Positions 1 to 6,884 of a stretch of 33,985 nt of DNA are shown in pieces. The stretch is taken from positions 1 through 33,985 of the forward strand of contig JAUHZT010000019.1 of the NCBI GenBank assembly GCA_030425905.1. Reading direction: 5' to 3'. The notes under the pieces are model-generated. The model saw only the letters and a list, made by a program, of their open reading frames with translations. It was not told where the DNA came from and did not search any database. How positions within the stretch are numbered: position 1 is the first letter of the stretch; every line of letters starts with the position of its first letter. Origin of the DNA: Gammaproteobacteria bacterium. Its GTDB lineage: Bacteria; Pseudomonadota; Gammaproteobacteria; Steroidobacterales; Woeseiaceae. A program made the position numbers and the translations under genes.

Positions 1-10
1 CATCAGTCAT
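1..10 (-). CDS. clpX: Probable ClpX start (first three codons only)
   Basis: Reading the minus strand from base 10 gives ATG ACT GAT, i.e. Met-Thr-Asp, and then the window ends. ClpX proteins commonly begin Met-Thr-Asp or similar, and clpX normally follows clpP directly, as it would here. ClpX is the AAA+ unfoldase that feeds substrates into ClpP. Only three residues are visible, so the call rests on gene order. No strong Shine-Dalgarno is visible. A second ATG just upstream runs into a stop after six codons and is not a competing start. Confidence 0.4.
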
Positions 11-71
11 GCGGGTCGCTCATTGAGGTGGGCCTCGTTTCTAATAAATCAGTCTGTTACGACTGGGTGTG

Positions 72-100
72 TATATAACATGGGGCTTTCAGGGGTGCAA
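72..100 (-). promoter_or_regulatory. Candidate sigma70 promoter for clpX
   Basis: On the minus strand TTGCAC (95-100) is followed after exactly 17 bases by TATATA (72-77). This would start transcription about 60 bases before the presumed clpX start. It would give clpX its own transcript in addition to read-through from clpP. It is supported only by similarity to the consensus. Confidence 0.4.
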
Positions 101-107
101 AGCACAC

Positions 108-124
108 TGTCTCAAACTGAGACA
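108..124. repeat. Perfect 7-bp inverted repeat after clpP
   Basis: TGTCTCA and TGAGACA are separated by three bases, between the clpP stop and the candidate clpX promoter. It could be a weak hairpin that reduces clpP-clpX read-through, or a protein-binding dyad just upstream of the promoter. No clear T-run follows on the minus strand, so I do not call it a terminator. Confidence 0.45.
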
Positions 125-156
125 TTGAGCATTTCAAGCTTTTGATTTGTAACGAA

Positions 157-780
157 TCAGCTACTTTTCTTCGCCACCGCCCCTGACCGTTCGGCCAGCA
201 CCGAGTCGATGATACCGTACTCTACGGCAGCCTCGGCGCTGAGGAAGCGATCGCGTTCCAGGTCAAGCTCAATCTGCTCAACGCTTTGCCCGGTGTGCTT
301 GGCCATGATGGCATTCAGCCGCGCCTTTAATTCCAGTACTTCCTTGGCATGAATGCTGATATCAGTGGCCTGACCCGAATAACCGGCCGAAGGTTGATGC
401 ACCATGACGCGCGAATGCGGCAACGCGAACCGTTTTCCATGAGTGCCACCGGCCAGCAACAAAGCGCCCATGCTGGCGGCCTGGCCGACACATATGGTCG
501 ATACGTCACACTTAATGAATTGCATGGTGTCGTAGATCGACAACCCGGCGGTGACGGCGCCGCCTGGTGAATTGATATACAGGTGAATGTCCTTGTCCGG
601 GTTCTCCGACTCGAGGAACAGCAACTGTGCCACGATCAGGTTCGCCATTTGGTCTTCGACCGGTCCGACGATAAAAACAACGCGCTCCTTGAGAAGCCGT
701 GAATAAATGTCATAGGACCGTTCACCGCGTGCCGTCTGTTCGACGACCATGGGAACCAGGTTAAGTGCCGTTGCGCTCAT
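157..780 (-). CDS. clpP: ATP-dependent Clp protease proteolytic subunit
   Basis: ClpP is the cytoplasmic serine peptidase that forms a double heptameric ring and degrades proteins unfolded by ClpX or ClpA. The 207-residue length matches the family. The catalytic triad is visible with E. coli spacing: Ser103 in GQAASMGA, His128 in VMVHQP and Asp177 in ERDRFLS. The N-terminal residues before about 15 are probably the short propeptide removed by self-processing. The ATG start lies 45 bases after the tig stop, and clpX appears to follow at the window edge, giving the classic tig-clpP-clpX order. Co-transcription with tig is likely. Confidence 0.98.
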   Translation of the reverse strand: MSATALNLVPMVVEQTARGERSYDIYSRLLKERVVFIVGPVEDQMANLIVAQLLFLESENPDKDIHLYINSPGGAVTAGLSIYDTMQFIKCDVSTICVGQAASMGALLLAGGTHGKRFALPHSRVMVHQPSAGYSGQATDISIHAKEVLELKARLNAIMAKHTGQSVEQIELDLERDRFLSAEAAVEYGIIDSVLAERSGAVAKKSS

Positions 781-825
781 AATTGTCTGCCTTAATCAGT
801 GCCGCCTCGCGAGCGGACCAGTTTC

Positions 826-2109
826 TCACGAATCCATGTATTCCGTGAACGTGACTTTTTTCGTTTTCACCTTGCCGTGCTCGATCAGCCAGTCCACCGC
901 CATTTGTTCCAGCGCCATCGGCTCCACACGTTTCACGACGTCGGGGTTGTTCATGTACATTTCAACCATCTCGTCAGAACTTTCGTAACCGGCGCACATT
1001 TCCTCTACGTGCGCCCGCAGACGGGCCGCGTCCAGCGTCATCTTTTCGTCGGTAATGAGCTGGCGCAGCAACAGCCCGAGCCGGACGCGCTTTTCGGCGG
1101 CATCCGCGAAACTTTCCATCGGCGGCGCCTGGCTGTGATCCTCAATGCCCATGCGCTGCATCGCATCATGCTGCATTGAATGCATTTCTTGGTGCTTGAG
1201 GGTGTTCGGAATTTCGATTTCGTTGGCTTCAAGCAGGCCTTCCATCACCTGCTCGCGAAGATCGGCCTTGGTTTTCTGGGCCGCCTCGCGCTCCATGTTC
1301 TCGAGCACATCCTTGCGAAACCGTTCGATGCCGCCTTCAGTAACACCGAAGCTTTCGGCGAATGCATCGTCAACCGCCGGCAGTTCCTGCTCCTCGACCG
1401 TCTGCACGCTGACCTTGAAGTCCACTTTCTGGCCCTGCAGGTCTTCGGCGTGATAGTCCTTCGGAAACTTGACCTTGAATGATTTCTCTTCGCCGGCCTT
1501 AACGCCGGTCAGGCCGCTCTCGAAATCCGGCAGCATCTGCCCGTCGCCGAGTATCACGGGTACGTTATTGCCTGTGCCGCCGTCGATCGGCTCACCTTTG
1601 AGCTCGCCGACGAAATCGCAAACAACCCGGTCGCCCTTCTTGCTCGCGCGTTCCACTTCCTTCCAGCTCGCCTTTTGCTGACGCAGCTTTTCGATCATGG
1701 CGTCGAGATCCGCGTCTTCGATCGACACATCCGGCTTCTCAATCTTGATCTTGTCGAGTCCCTTGAGCGTGACTTCCGGCATGACTTCAAGCGTCGCTGT
1801 GTAGGCGAAACTCTTGCCGTCGTCTTCCTGCTCGATCTGCGGCGCGCCAGCGGGATTCAGTTTCTCCTGGATAACAGCGTCGGTGTAGCTCTTCTGCATC
1901 AGGTCGGCGAGCACTTCCTCGCGCACCTGCTTGCCGTAGCGCTGTTTGACCACTTTCGCCGGCACCTTGCCAGGCCGAAAACCCTTGATCTTCGCGTTCT
2001 TCCCAACAGACTTAAGCCGGGTGTCGACTTCCTGCTCGATGCGCTCAACTGGTAGCTCGACGCGCAATTTGCGCTCCAGCGCCCCGGTTGATTCGACTGT
2101 GACCTGCAT
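826..2109 (-). CDS. tig: Trigger factor (ribosome-associated chaperone and prolyl isomerase)
   Basis: Trigger factor binds the ribosome at the exit tunnel and shields nascent chains. At 427 residues it is close to the E. coli protein (432). The N-terminal ribosome-binding domain carries the signature GFRPGKVP at residues 43-50. An FKBP-type prolyl isomerase domain occupies roughly residues 155-240 (KGDRVVCDF onward), and the rest is the helical chaperone body. The start is ATG at 2109, preceded on the minus strand by AGAGGA at good spacing. A 9-bp hairpin at 2133-2155 sits in its leader. It lies upstream of clpP in the usual order. Confidence 0.98.
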   Translation of the reverse strand: MQVTVESTGALERKLRVELPVERIEQEVDTRLKSVGKNAKIKGFRPGKVPAKVVKQRYGKQVREEVLADLMQKSYTDAVIQEKLNPAGAPQIEQEDDGKSFAYTATLEVMPEVTLKGLDKIKIEKPDVSIEDADLDAMIEKLRQQKASWKEVERASKKGDRVVCDFVGELKGEPIDGGTGNNVPVILGDGQMLPDFESGLTGVKAGEEKSFKVKFPKDYHAEDLQGQKVDFKVSVQTVEEQELPAVDDAFAESFGVTEGGIERFRKDVLENMEREAAQKTKADLREQVMEGLLEANEIEIPNTLKHQEMHSMQHDAMQRMGIEDHSQAPPMESFADAAEKRVRLGLLLRQLITDEKMTLDAARLRAHVEEMCAGYESSDEMVEMYMNNPDVVKRVEPMALEQMAVDWLIEHGKVKTKKVTFTEYMDS

Positions 2110-2132
2110 TTTAACGTCCTCTAAAACGCTTT

Positions 2133-2155
2133 CGGCGACCGCAGACCGGTCGCCG
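2133..2155 (-). promoter_or_regulatory. Perfect 9-bp hairpin between tRNA-Leu and tig
   Basis: CGGCGACCG and CGGTCGCCG pair perfectly around a five-base loop. On the minus strand the stem is followed by AAAGCGTTTT, so the T-run starts about six bases late. It may be a partial terminator for tRNA-Leu transcripts or a structured tig leader. It ends about 23 bases before the tig start codon, so it does not cover the ribosome-binding site. Confidence 0.5.
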
Positions 2156-2214
2156 GAAGCTTAATAAAAACAATAATTTCAATAGGTTAGATCGCTCGAA
2201 TTGGTGCCAAAGCT

Positions 2215-2299
<85 letters not shown>

Positions 2300-2378
2300 C
2301 GCTGTCATTTGACCCAAATTCCCAGTCCGGGGGCGAAACAAAGCGAATATCCAACCAGCCATCCCGTCCAGCCGGCGC

Positions 2379-2407
2379 ATTATACCGGAAGATATTGCGC
2401 GTTAGGA
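2379..2407 (-). promoter_or_regulatory. Promoter for tRNA-Leu (perfect TATAAT)
   Basis: A perfect -10 hexamer TATAAT lies at 2379-2384 on the minus strand, followed by a GC-rich discriminator. That is typical of stable-RNA promoters. The -35 position (TCCTAA, 2402-2407) matches the consensus poorly. The predicted start is about 70 bases before the mature tRNA 5' end. Confidence 0.55.
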
Positions 2408-2525
2408 GTCGTGTTTGCACAGCGCCACCTCTGTCGCTAAATCCGACCGGCATCACAGGCGGGCATCACCCCCTGCGGTAGGATGTTTTATCCGACGATT
2501 CAGGCACTTGCCACGGAAACACACG

Positions 2526-4331
2526 ATGAAAGGCAAAATCTTGCTCGGCCTCTTTGCACTGCCATTCTTCGGCGTTGGCGTCTGGATGCTGTGGTCGATC
2601 AGCTCCAACTGCCTGGAAGCCTGGCAAATGCGCGACTGGCAGCCGGTTCCGGCGCAGCTCTTGAACGCAGGCTACGAAAGCCATTCGGGCGACGATTCGA
2701 CGACTTACGAGGCCTACGCCAGTTACACCTACGTGTACGGGGGACGCGACTACTCCGGTGAGCGGGTCAGCCTCAGCCGTGGTGCAGACAATATTGGCGA
2801 CTACCAGGCAGATACCGGCAGACGACTGCGTACTGCGCTGACGCAGAATCGGCCGATTACGGTGTTCGTCAACCCGGACGCGCCGCACGAGTCGATCATC
2901 GATCCCCAATTGCGCTGGGGGTTGCTTGGTTTCAAATCCATATTCCTGCTGGTCTTTGGAGGCTTCGGCCTTGGCATGCTCATTGTGGCGATGCGCCGTG
3001 CCAGGAGTAACCCGGACGCGCCGGTGTTTCAGTCCGCACCGTGGTTGCAAAATCCCGCCTGGCAGGGCACGCCCATTCGTTCGAATTCGAAACTGACGAT
3101 GTGGGGCGCGTGGGGCTTCGCCTTGTTCTGGAACCTCGTCTCCGCGCCATTGCCTTTTGTTCTGTACGGCGAGGTGGTCGAGAAGCAAAACTATGTCGCA
3201 CTGGCTGGCCTGTTGTTCCCCATCGTGGGTATTGGCCTGCTGGTTTGGGCACTGCGACGTACGTACGAGTGGCGTCGGTTTGGCGTAACACCGCTTGCAC
3301 TGGATCCGTTCCCGGGCTCGATTGGTGGCCACGTTGGCGGCCGCATCGACACCAGACTGCCCTACGATTCTTCGCAGCGGTTTATCCTGACGCTGTCGAG
3401 CCTGCGCAGCTATGTTACGGGTACCGGCAAGAACCGCCGAAGGACGGAGCGAGTCCTGTGGCAGGACCAGATAGTCGCCCATACAGAGATGGGCCCGACA
3501 GGCACACGAGTGATGTTTCGCTTCGACGTACCTGACGGTCTGAAAGAATCTGAAGCGCAACCGGTTAATGAAGACTACACGTTGTGGCGTCTGAACTTGC
3601 AAGCCGAGTTGCCAGGCACAGATATCAACCGCGACTTCGAAATTCCTGTTTATGCAACCGCTAGCAGCAGCGCAGACATTTCAAACGCGCATTCCGGGGC
3701 CGCCGAAACCGTGCAGGATAAGGTATACGACGAAGCCGTGCGTAAACTCGCAAGAATCAGCAACGATGGGCTTGGCAAGACCCTGGCGTTCCCGATGGGG
3801 CAGCACTTCTTCAGCAACTGCGTTGCGATACTGGTGGGCGGGATCTTCGCTGCTGCGGGCGCTTTCATCTTTTTGCATGAAGAGCAGCGCCTGTTTGGCA
3901 GTATTTTCGGCGGTGTCGGTGGCCTTATCCTGATCGCCGGACTTTATATGATGTTCAAGTCGCTCACGGTCGTTCAGCGCGGCGACGAGATAATCAGTAC
4001 ACGCCGCTGGCTCGGCATACCCCTCAAACGAAAGACGTTGCGGCGCAGCCAGTTTGTGCGCTTTGAAAAATCCAGCAATATGCAAACGAGCAGCGGCACC
4101 CAACACGTTCGGTACTACACGATTAGCGGCGTTGACCGGCAGGGCGAACCGGTAGCGCTCGGCGAAGGTTACAAAGGCGAGCTTGAAGCGAAGGCCGGCA
4201 TACGCTTTTTGTCGCGCGAGCTCGGTCTACACGAACCGCGCTCTACTACCGATGCCCGTGCTGACGATGCGCCGTCGAGGTTCGAGTTGAACAAGGAACT
4301 GTTTGTGCGACGCTCGGCATCGGCGAAATGA
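2526..4331 (+). CDS. DUF3592 multi-domain membrane protein of unknown function
   Basis: This 601-residue protein has no assigned function. A membrane segment at about 5-26 is followed by a DUF3592-type extracytoplasmic region (about 35-130, with YASYTYVYGG, then VFVNPDAPHES) and a second membrane segment at 137-157. Two more follow at 192-214 and 223-243. Residues about 255-378 form a soluble beta-rich part (LGG-like start, WQDQ, then WRLNLQAELPGTD and FEIPVY) that reminds me of an arrestin or Ig-like sandwich. Another hairpin of membrane segments lies at 432-450 and 456-476. The tail at 480-565 resembles a bacterial PH-like domain. The ATG at 2526 is chosen because the first membrane segment starts there; upstream in-frame codons look non-coding. 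The gene stands alone and converges with tRNA-Lys, only three bases away. Confidence 0.85.
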   Translation: MKGKILLGLFALPFFGVGVWMLWSISSNCLEAWQMRDWQPVPAQLLNAGYESHSGDDSTTYEAYASYTYVYGGRDYSGERVSLSRGADNIGDYQADTGRRLRTALTQNRPITVFVNPDAPHESIIDPQLRWGLLGFKSIFLLVFGGFGLGMLIVAMRRARSNPDAPVFQSAPWLQNPAWQGTPIRSNSKLTMWGAWGFALFWNLVSAPLPFVLYGEVVEKQNYVALAGLLFPIVGIGLLVWALRRTYEWRRFGVTPLALDPFPGSIGGHVGGRIDTRLPYDSSQRFILTLSSLRSYVTGTGKNRRRTERVLWQDQIVAHTEMGPTGTRVMFRFDVPDGLKESEAQPVNEDYTLWRLNLQAELPGTDINRDFEIPVYATASSSADISNAHSGAAETVQDKVYDEAVRKLARISNDGLGKTLAFPMGQHFFSNCVAILVGGIFAAAGAFIFLHEEQRLFGSIFGGVGGLILIAGLYMMFKSLTVVQRGDEIISTRRWLGIPLKRKTLRRSQFVRFEKSSNMQTSSGTQHVRYYTISGVDRQGEPVALGEGYKGELEAKAGIRFLSRELGLHEPRSTTDARADDAPSRFELNKELFVRRSASAK

Positions 4332-4334
4332 AAA

Positions 4335-4410
4335 TGGTGGGCCCTCGGGGGCTCGAACCCCGGACCAAGAGATTAAGAGTCTCCTGCTCTACCAACTGAG
4401 CTAAAGGCCC
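4335..4410 (-). tRNA. tRNA-Lys, anticodon CUU
   Basis: Cloverleaf on the minus strand. Acceptor GGGCCTT pairs with AGGGCCC, the anticodon stem GGAGA/TCTCT holds the loop CTCTTAA (anticodon CTT), and the T arm contains TTCGAGC. CCA is encoded. It is the last of four tRNAs in one cluster. Confidence 0.96.
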
Positions 4411-4426
4411 ACAAATTTTCAGTGTA

Positions 4427-4502
4427 TGGGGTGGACGATGGGACTCGAACCCACGACGACCGGGATCACAACCCGGGGCTCTACCAACTGAGCTACGCCC
4501 AC
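4427..4502 (-). tRNA. tRNA-His, anticodon GUG
   Basis: Acceptor GTGGGCG pairs with CGTCCAC. The discriminator is C and the preceding base (4503) supplies the extra G-1 typical of tRNA-His. The anticodon loop TTGTGAT gives GTG. CCA is encoded. It lies 16 bases before tRNA-Lys. Confidence 0.97.
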
Positions 4503-4559
4503 CATTGTATAATTCATAGCTTGCCACCGGGCAAACCGCAACTTCCAGCTACTGCGTTC

Positions 4560-4636
4560 TGGCGCGCCCGGCAGGACTCGAACCTGCAACCCCCGGCTTA
4601 GAAGGCCGGTGCTCTATCCGGTTGAGCTACAGGCGC
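4560..4636 (-). tRNA. tRNA-Arg, anticodon UCU
   Basis: Acceptor GCGCCTG pairs with CGGGCGC. The anticodon loop CTTCTAA gives TCT, which reads AGA/AGG. The discriminator is G and CCA is encoded. It is the second gene of the Pro-Arg-His-Lys cluster, an order resembling the argX-hisR-leuT-proM type clusters of other gammaproteobacteria. Confidence 0.96.
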
Positions 4637-4681
4637 GGATCGATCGTAAATCCTAACCGGACTCGCAACTGGCAAAACTCC

Positions 4682-4758
4682 TGGTCGGGGCAGCAAGATT
4701 CGAACTTGCGACCCTCTGCTCCCAAAGCAGATGCGCTACCAGGCTGCGCCATGCCCCG
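4682..4758 (-). tRNA. tRNA-Pro, anticodon UGG
   Basis: Acceptor CGGGGCA pairs with TGCCCCG. The anticodon stem TCTGC/GCAGA encloses TTTGGGA, giving anticodon TGG. CCA is encoded. It is the promoter-proximal tRNA of the cluster, about 54 bases downstream of the -10 at 4812-4817. Confidence 0.97.
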
Positions 4759-4811
4759 ATTCAGAGTTTTCCCCACCGCAACTGGCCAAAGCCTGACCCG
4801 GCGGGGGCTGA

Positions 4812-4840
4812 ATGATACGGGCGCCTTTCTGGGCAGTCAA
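4812..4840 (-). promoter_or_regulatory. Strong sigma70-type promoter of the tRNA-Pro-Arg-His-Lys cluster
   Basis: TTGACT (4835-4840) and TATCAT (4812-4817) lie on the minus strand with an exact 17-base spacer, each one base from consensus. A very GC-rich discriminator (CAGCCCCCGCC) follows, the hallmark of stringently controlled stable-RNA promoters. No other promoter-like site is obvious inside the cluster, so the four tRNAs are probably one transcript. Confidence 0.8.
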
Positions 4841-4890
4841 CGACGAAGCGACGATCCCCCGGCTACGCGCTACAGGTCCGGCCACAGGTT

Positions 4891-4899
4891 TGCTATCGT
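4891..4899 (+). promoter_or_regulatory. Candidate extended -10 promoter for ppi-lpxH
   Basis: TGCTATCGT fits the extended -10 pattern TGnTATnnT. The -35 position is poor, as is common with extended -10 promoters. It lies about 34 bases before the cyclophilin start and is divergent from the tRNA promoter. Confidence 0.4.
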
Positions 4900-4932
4900 G
4901 CCGCCTTCGCCACCGAATGGAATCTGCCCGAC

Positions 4933-5511
4933 ATGAAAAATGCCCTGTTTGCCCTGCTCCTGACCCTGGGAATCACGGCCGCGCATGCCGAAGACAAGCT
5001 CATCGCCCATCCCCATGTTGAGATCGTGACCTCCGAAGGCACGATCAAGCTCGAACTCGAAACCAGGGAAGCGCCGATCACGGTTCGACATTTCCTCGGA
5101 CTCGTGGAAGAGGGCTTTTATGACGGCCTTATTTTTCATCGCGTTATCGCCGGCTTCATGATCCAGGCAGGCGGCCATACGCCCGACTTGAGTGTGCGCG
5201 AAGACGACACCACCATTGTCAATGAATCGGGCAATGCCATGAGCAATACGCGCGGCACCGTCGCCATGGCCCGTACCGCGGATCCGCATTCGGCCAACTC
5301 GCAGTTCTTTATCAATGTCGCGGACAATTCGAGACTGGACCCACAGAAAGATCCCGTGCGGGGCCGCTGGGGTTATACCGTCTTTGGCTACGTTATTGAG
5401 GGCATGGACGTCGTCGACAAGATCGCCGGGATGGAAACCGGTACTCAGGGCGGACACCAGAACGTGCCTGTGGTACCGGTCGTCATCAAGAAAATGACCC
5501 GAACCAACTAA
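4933..5511 (+). CDS. Periplasmic cyclophilin-type peptidyl-prolyl isomerase
   Basis: This 192-residue cyclophilin catalyses cis-trans isomerisation at proline. A signal peptide ends at about Ala19 (ITAAHA, then EDK), so it should act in the periplasm like PpiA. Catalytic and pocket residues are visible: Arg70 and Phe75 in FHRVIAGF, Gln78, and the NSQFFIN segment at 122-128. The gene ends five bases before lpxH, so the two are probably translated from one message. E. coli keeps lpxH next to the cytoplasmic paralogue ppiB, so this locus looks like the same arrangement with a secreted version. The exact orthologue (ppiA or ppiB lineage) is uncertain. Confidence 0.93.
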   Translation: MKNALFALLLTLGITAAHAEDKLIAHPHVEIVTSEGTIKLELETREAPITVRHFLGLVEEGFYDGLIFHRVIAGFMIQAGGHTPDLSVREDDTTIVNESGNAMSNTRGTVAMARTADPHSANSQFFINVADNSRLDPQKDPVRGRWGYTVFGYVIEGMDVVDKIAGMETGTQGGHQNVPVVPVVIKKMTRTN

Positions 5512-5516
5512 GCAGA

Positions 5517-6239
5517 ATGGCGACGCTTTTCATCTCCGACCTGCACCTGGACGCTGAGCGCCCGGACATTGGCGCACAGTTTCTTGAGTTTATGGACAGC
5601 GACGCCTGCTCGGCAGAGGCCCTGTATATTCTCGGCGACCTGTTTGAGTCCTGGGTCGGGGACGACGACCCCAACCCGCATTATGCAGCGATGAAAGCCG
5701 CTATTCGAAAGCTCGCCGATGCGGGTGTGCCGGTGTTCTTCATGCACGGCAACCGCGACTTCATGATCGGTGAGCAATTCGCCAAAGAGACCGGCGCCAC
5801 AATTCTTCCGGACCCGACTGTCGTTGAGATACACGGCGACCGGGTACTGCTGAGTCACGGTGACCTGCTGTGCACGGACGATCACGAGTATCAGCAGGTA
5901 CGTGCAATGACCCGCAACCCCGAATGGCAGGCCATGATGCTGGCCAAGCCACTTGAGGAACGCCTGGCTATCGCAGGCGCCGCCCGCGCCAGGAGCCAGC
6001 AACGTAACGCAACGCTGGCCGAAGACATCATGGACGTCAACCAGGCAGCGGTGGCCGCGATAATGGCGGAATACGGTGTCAGCCTGTTACTGCACGGCCA
6101 TACACACAGACCCGCCGTGCATCACTTTGCGCAGGGTGCGCAGGAAGCGACGCGAATTGTTCTTGGCGACTGGTACGATCAGGGCAGCGTCGTGCGCTGG
6201 GACGCCGCCGGGTTCAACCTGGAATGCCTGCCGCGCTAG
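5517..6239 (+). CDS. lpxH: UDP-2,3-diacylglucosamine hydrolase
   Basis: LpxH cleaves UDP-2,3-diacylglucosamine to lipid X and UMP, the fourth step of lipid A synthesis, at the inner membrane. It has 240 residues, like the E. coli enzyme. All metal-binding positions of this calcineurin-like phosphoesterase family are present and even share E. coli numbering: Asp8 and His10 in ISDLHLD, Asp41 in LGDLFESW, Asn79 in HGNRDF, His114 in LSHGD, His195 and His197 in HGHTH. The ATG is five bases after the cyclophilin stop. It converges on miaE with only 27 bases between the stops. Confidence 0.97.
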   Translation: MATLFISDLHLDAERPDIGAQFLEFMDSDACSAEALYILGDLFESWVGDDDPNPHYAAMKAAIRKLADAGVPVFFMHGNRDFMIGEQFAKETGATILPDPTVVEIHGDRVLLSHGDLLCTDDHEYQQVRAMTRNPEWQAMMLAKPLEERLAIAGAARARSQQRNATLAEDIMDVNQAAVAAIMAEYGVSLLLHGHTHRPAVHHFAQGAQEATRIVLGDWYDQGSVVRWDAAGFNLECLPR

Positions 6240-6266
6240 CGGCTCACCAGCGACATACCCTGCTTA

Positions 6267-6884
6267 TCAGGCAGGAACTCCACTGTGAAAGCGAAACACG
6301 GGGTCCGGGCTTGTGATCAGGCCGGCTTCGACCTCTTTGAGTTCAGCCAGGCGCTGTTCAAGCGCAGCATCGGATACGCCACATTCGCTGCGCGCGAACG
6401 TCACATAGTGTTCGAAATGACGTGCTTCTGACGCCAGCAGGCCCGCGTAGAATCGCCCAAGACGTTCCGGTAATCGCGGCGCAACGCGCGCAAAGCGTTC
6501 ACAGGAGCGCGCCTCTATCAGGGCACCTACGAGCAGCATGTCCAGAAGCTTGCGCGGCTCATCGGTGCGCGCGACCGCACGCATCTCCCCGGCATAGCGT
6601 GAGGCCGACAGTCGTTCGAACGGGATATCCATGTCGCTCATGATCGAACGCACTTGCTCGAAGTGCCGGAGCTCCTCGCGCGCAAGCCGCGACATACGTT
6701 GTGCCAGCGCGCTGCGCTCCGGGTAACGGTACAAAAAGCCAAGCGCCGTTGATGCGGCTTTGAGTTCGCAGTTGGCATGATCGAGCAGCAGCTCGGGCAA
6801 ACGCAGCACGGCCTCCTCGACCCATGCTGATGGCGTTGCCACAGTGAGGAAGTTCGCGATGACCGGCGGTACTGTTACAACCAT
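6267..6884 (-). CDS. miaE: tRNA-(ms2io6A)-hydroxylase
   Basis: MiaE is a non-haem diiron oxygenase that hydroxylates the isopentenyl group of ms2i6A at position 37 of tRNAs reading UNN codons. The 205-residue protein shows the ferritin-like diiron ligands: Glu40 in HANCELKA, Glu71 and His74 in EELRHFEQ, Glu124 in ALIEARSCERF, and Glu153 with His156 in SEARHFEHY. Its ATG start overlaps the end of the kinase gene by 10 bases, so translation is probably coupled. The reaction needs oxygen, so the modification could report aerobiosis. The family is patchily distributed in gammaproteobacteria; its coupling to a kinase is unfamiliar to me. Confidence 0.93.
   Translation of the reverse strand: MVVTVPPVIANFLTVATPSAWVEEAVLRLPELLLDHANCELKAASTALGFLYRYPERSALAQRMSRLAREELRHFEQVRSIMSDMDIPFERLSASRYAGEMRAVARTDEPRKLLDMLLVGALIEARSCERFARVAPRLPERLGRFYAGLLASEARHFEHYVTFARSECGVSDAALEQRLAELKEVEAGLITSPDPVFRFHSGVPA

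Noticed and set aside
2466-3602. Long minus-strand open frame across the DUF3592 gene
   Set aside because: The plus-strand product has membrane segments and domain matches; the minus-strand product is rich in Arg, Gln and His with no recognisable feature.
6250-6275. Short stem CCTGC/GCAGG between the lpxH and miaE stops as a two-way terminator
   Set aside because: Only five base pairs, overlapping the miaE stop, with no T-run on either strand.
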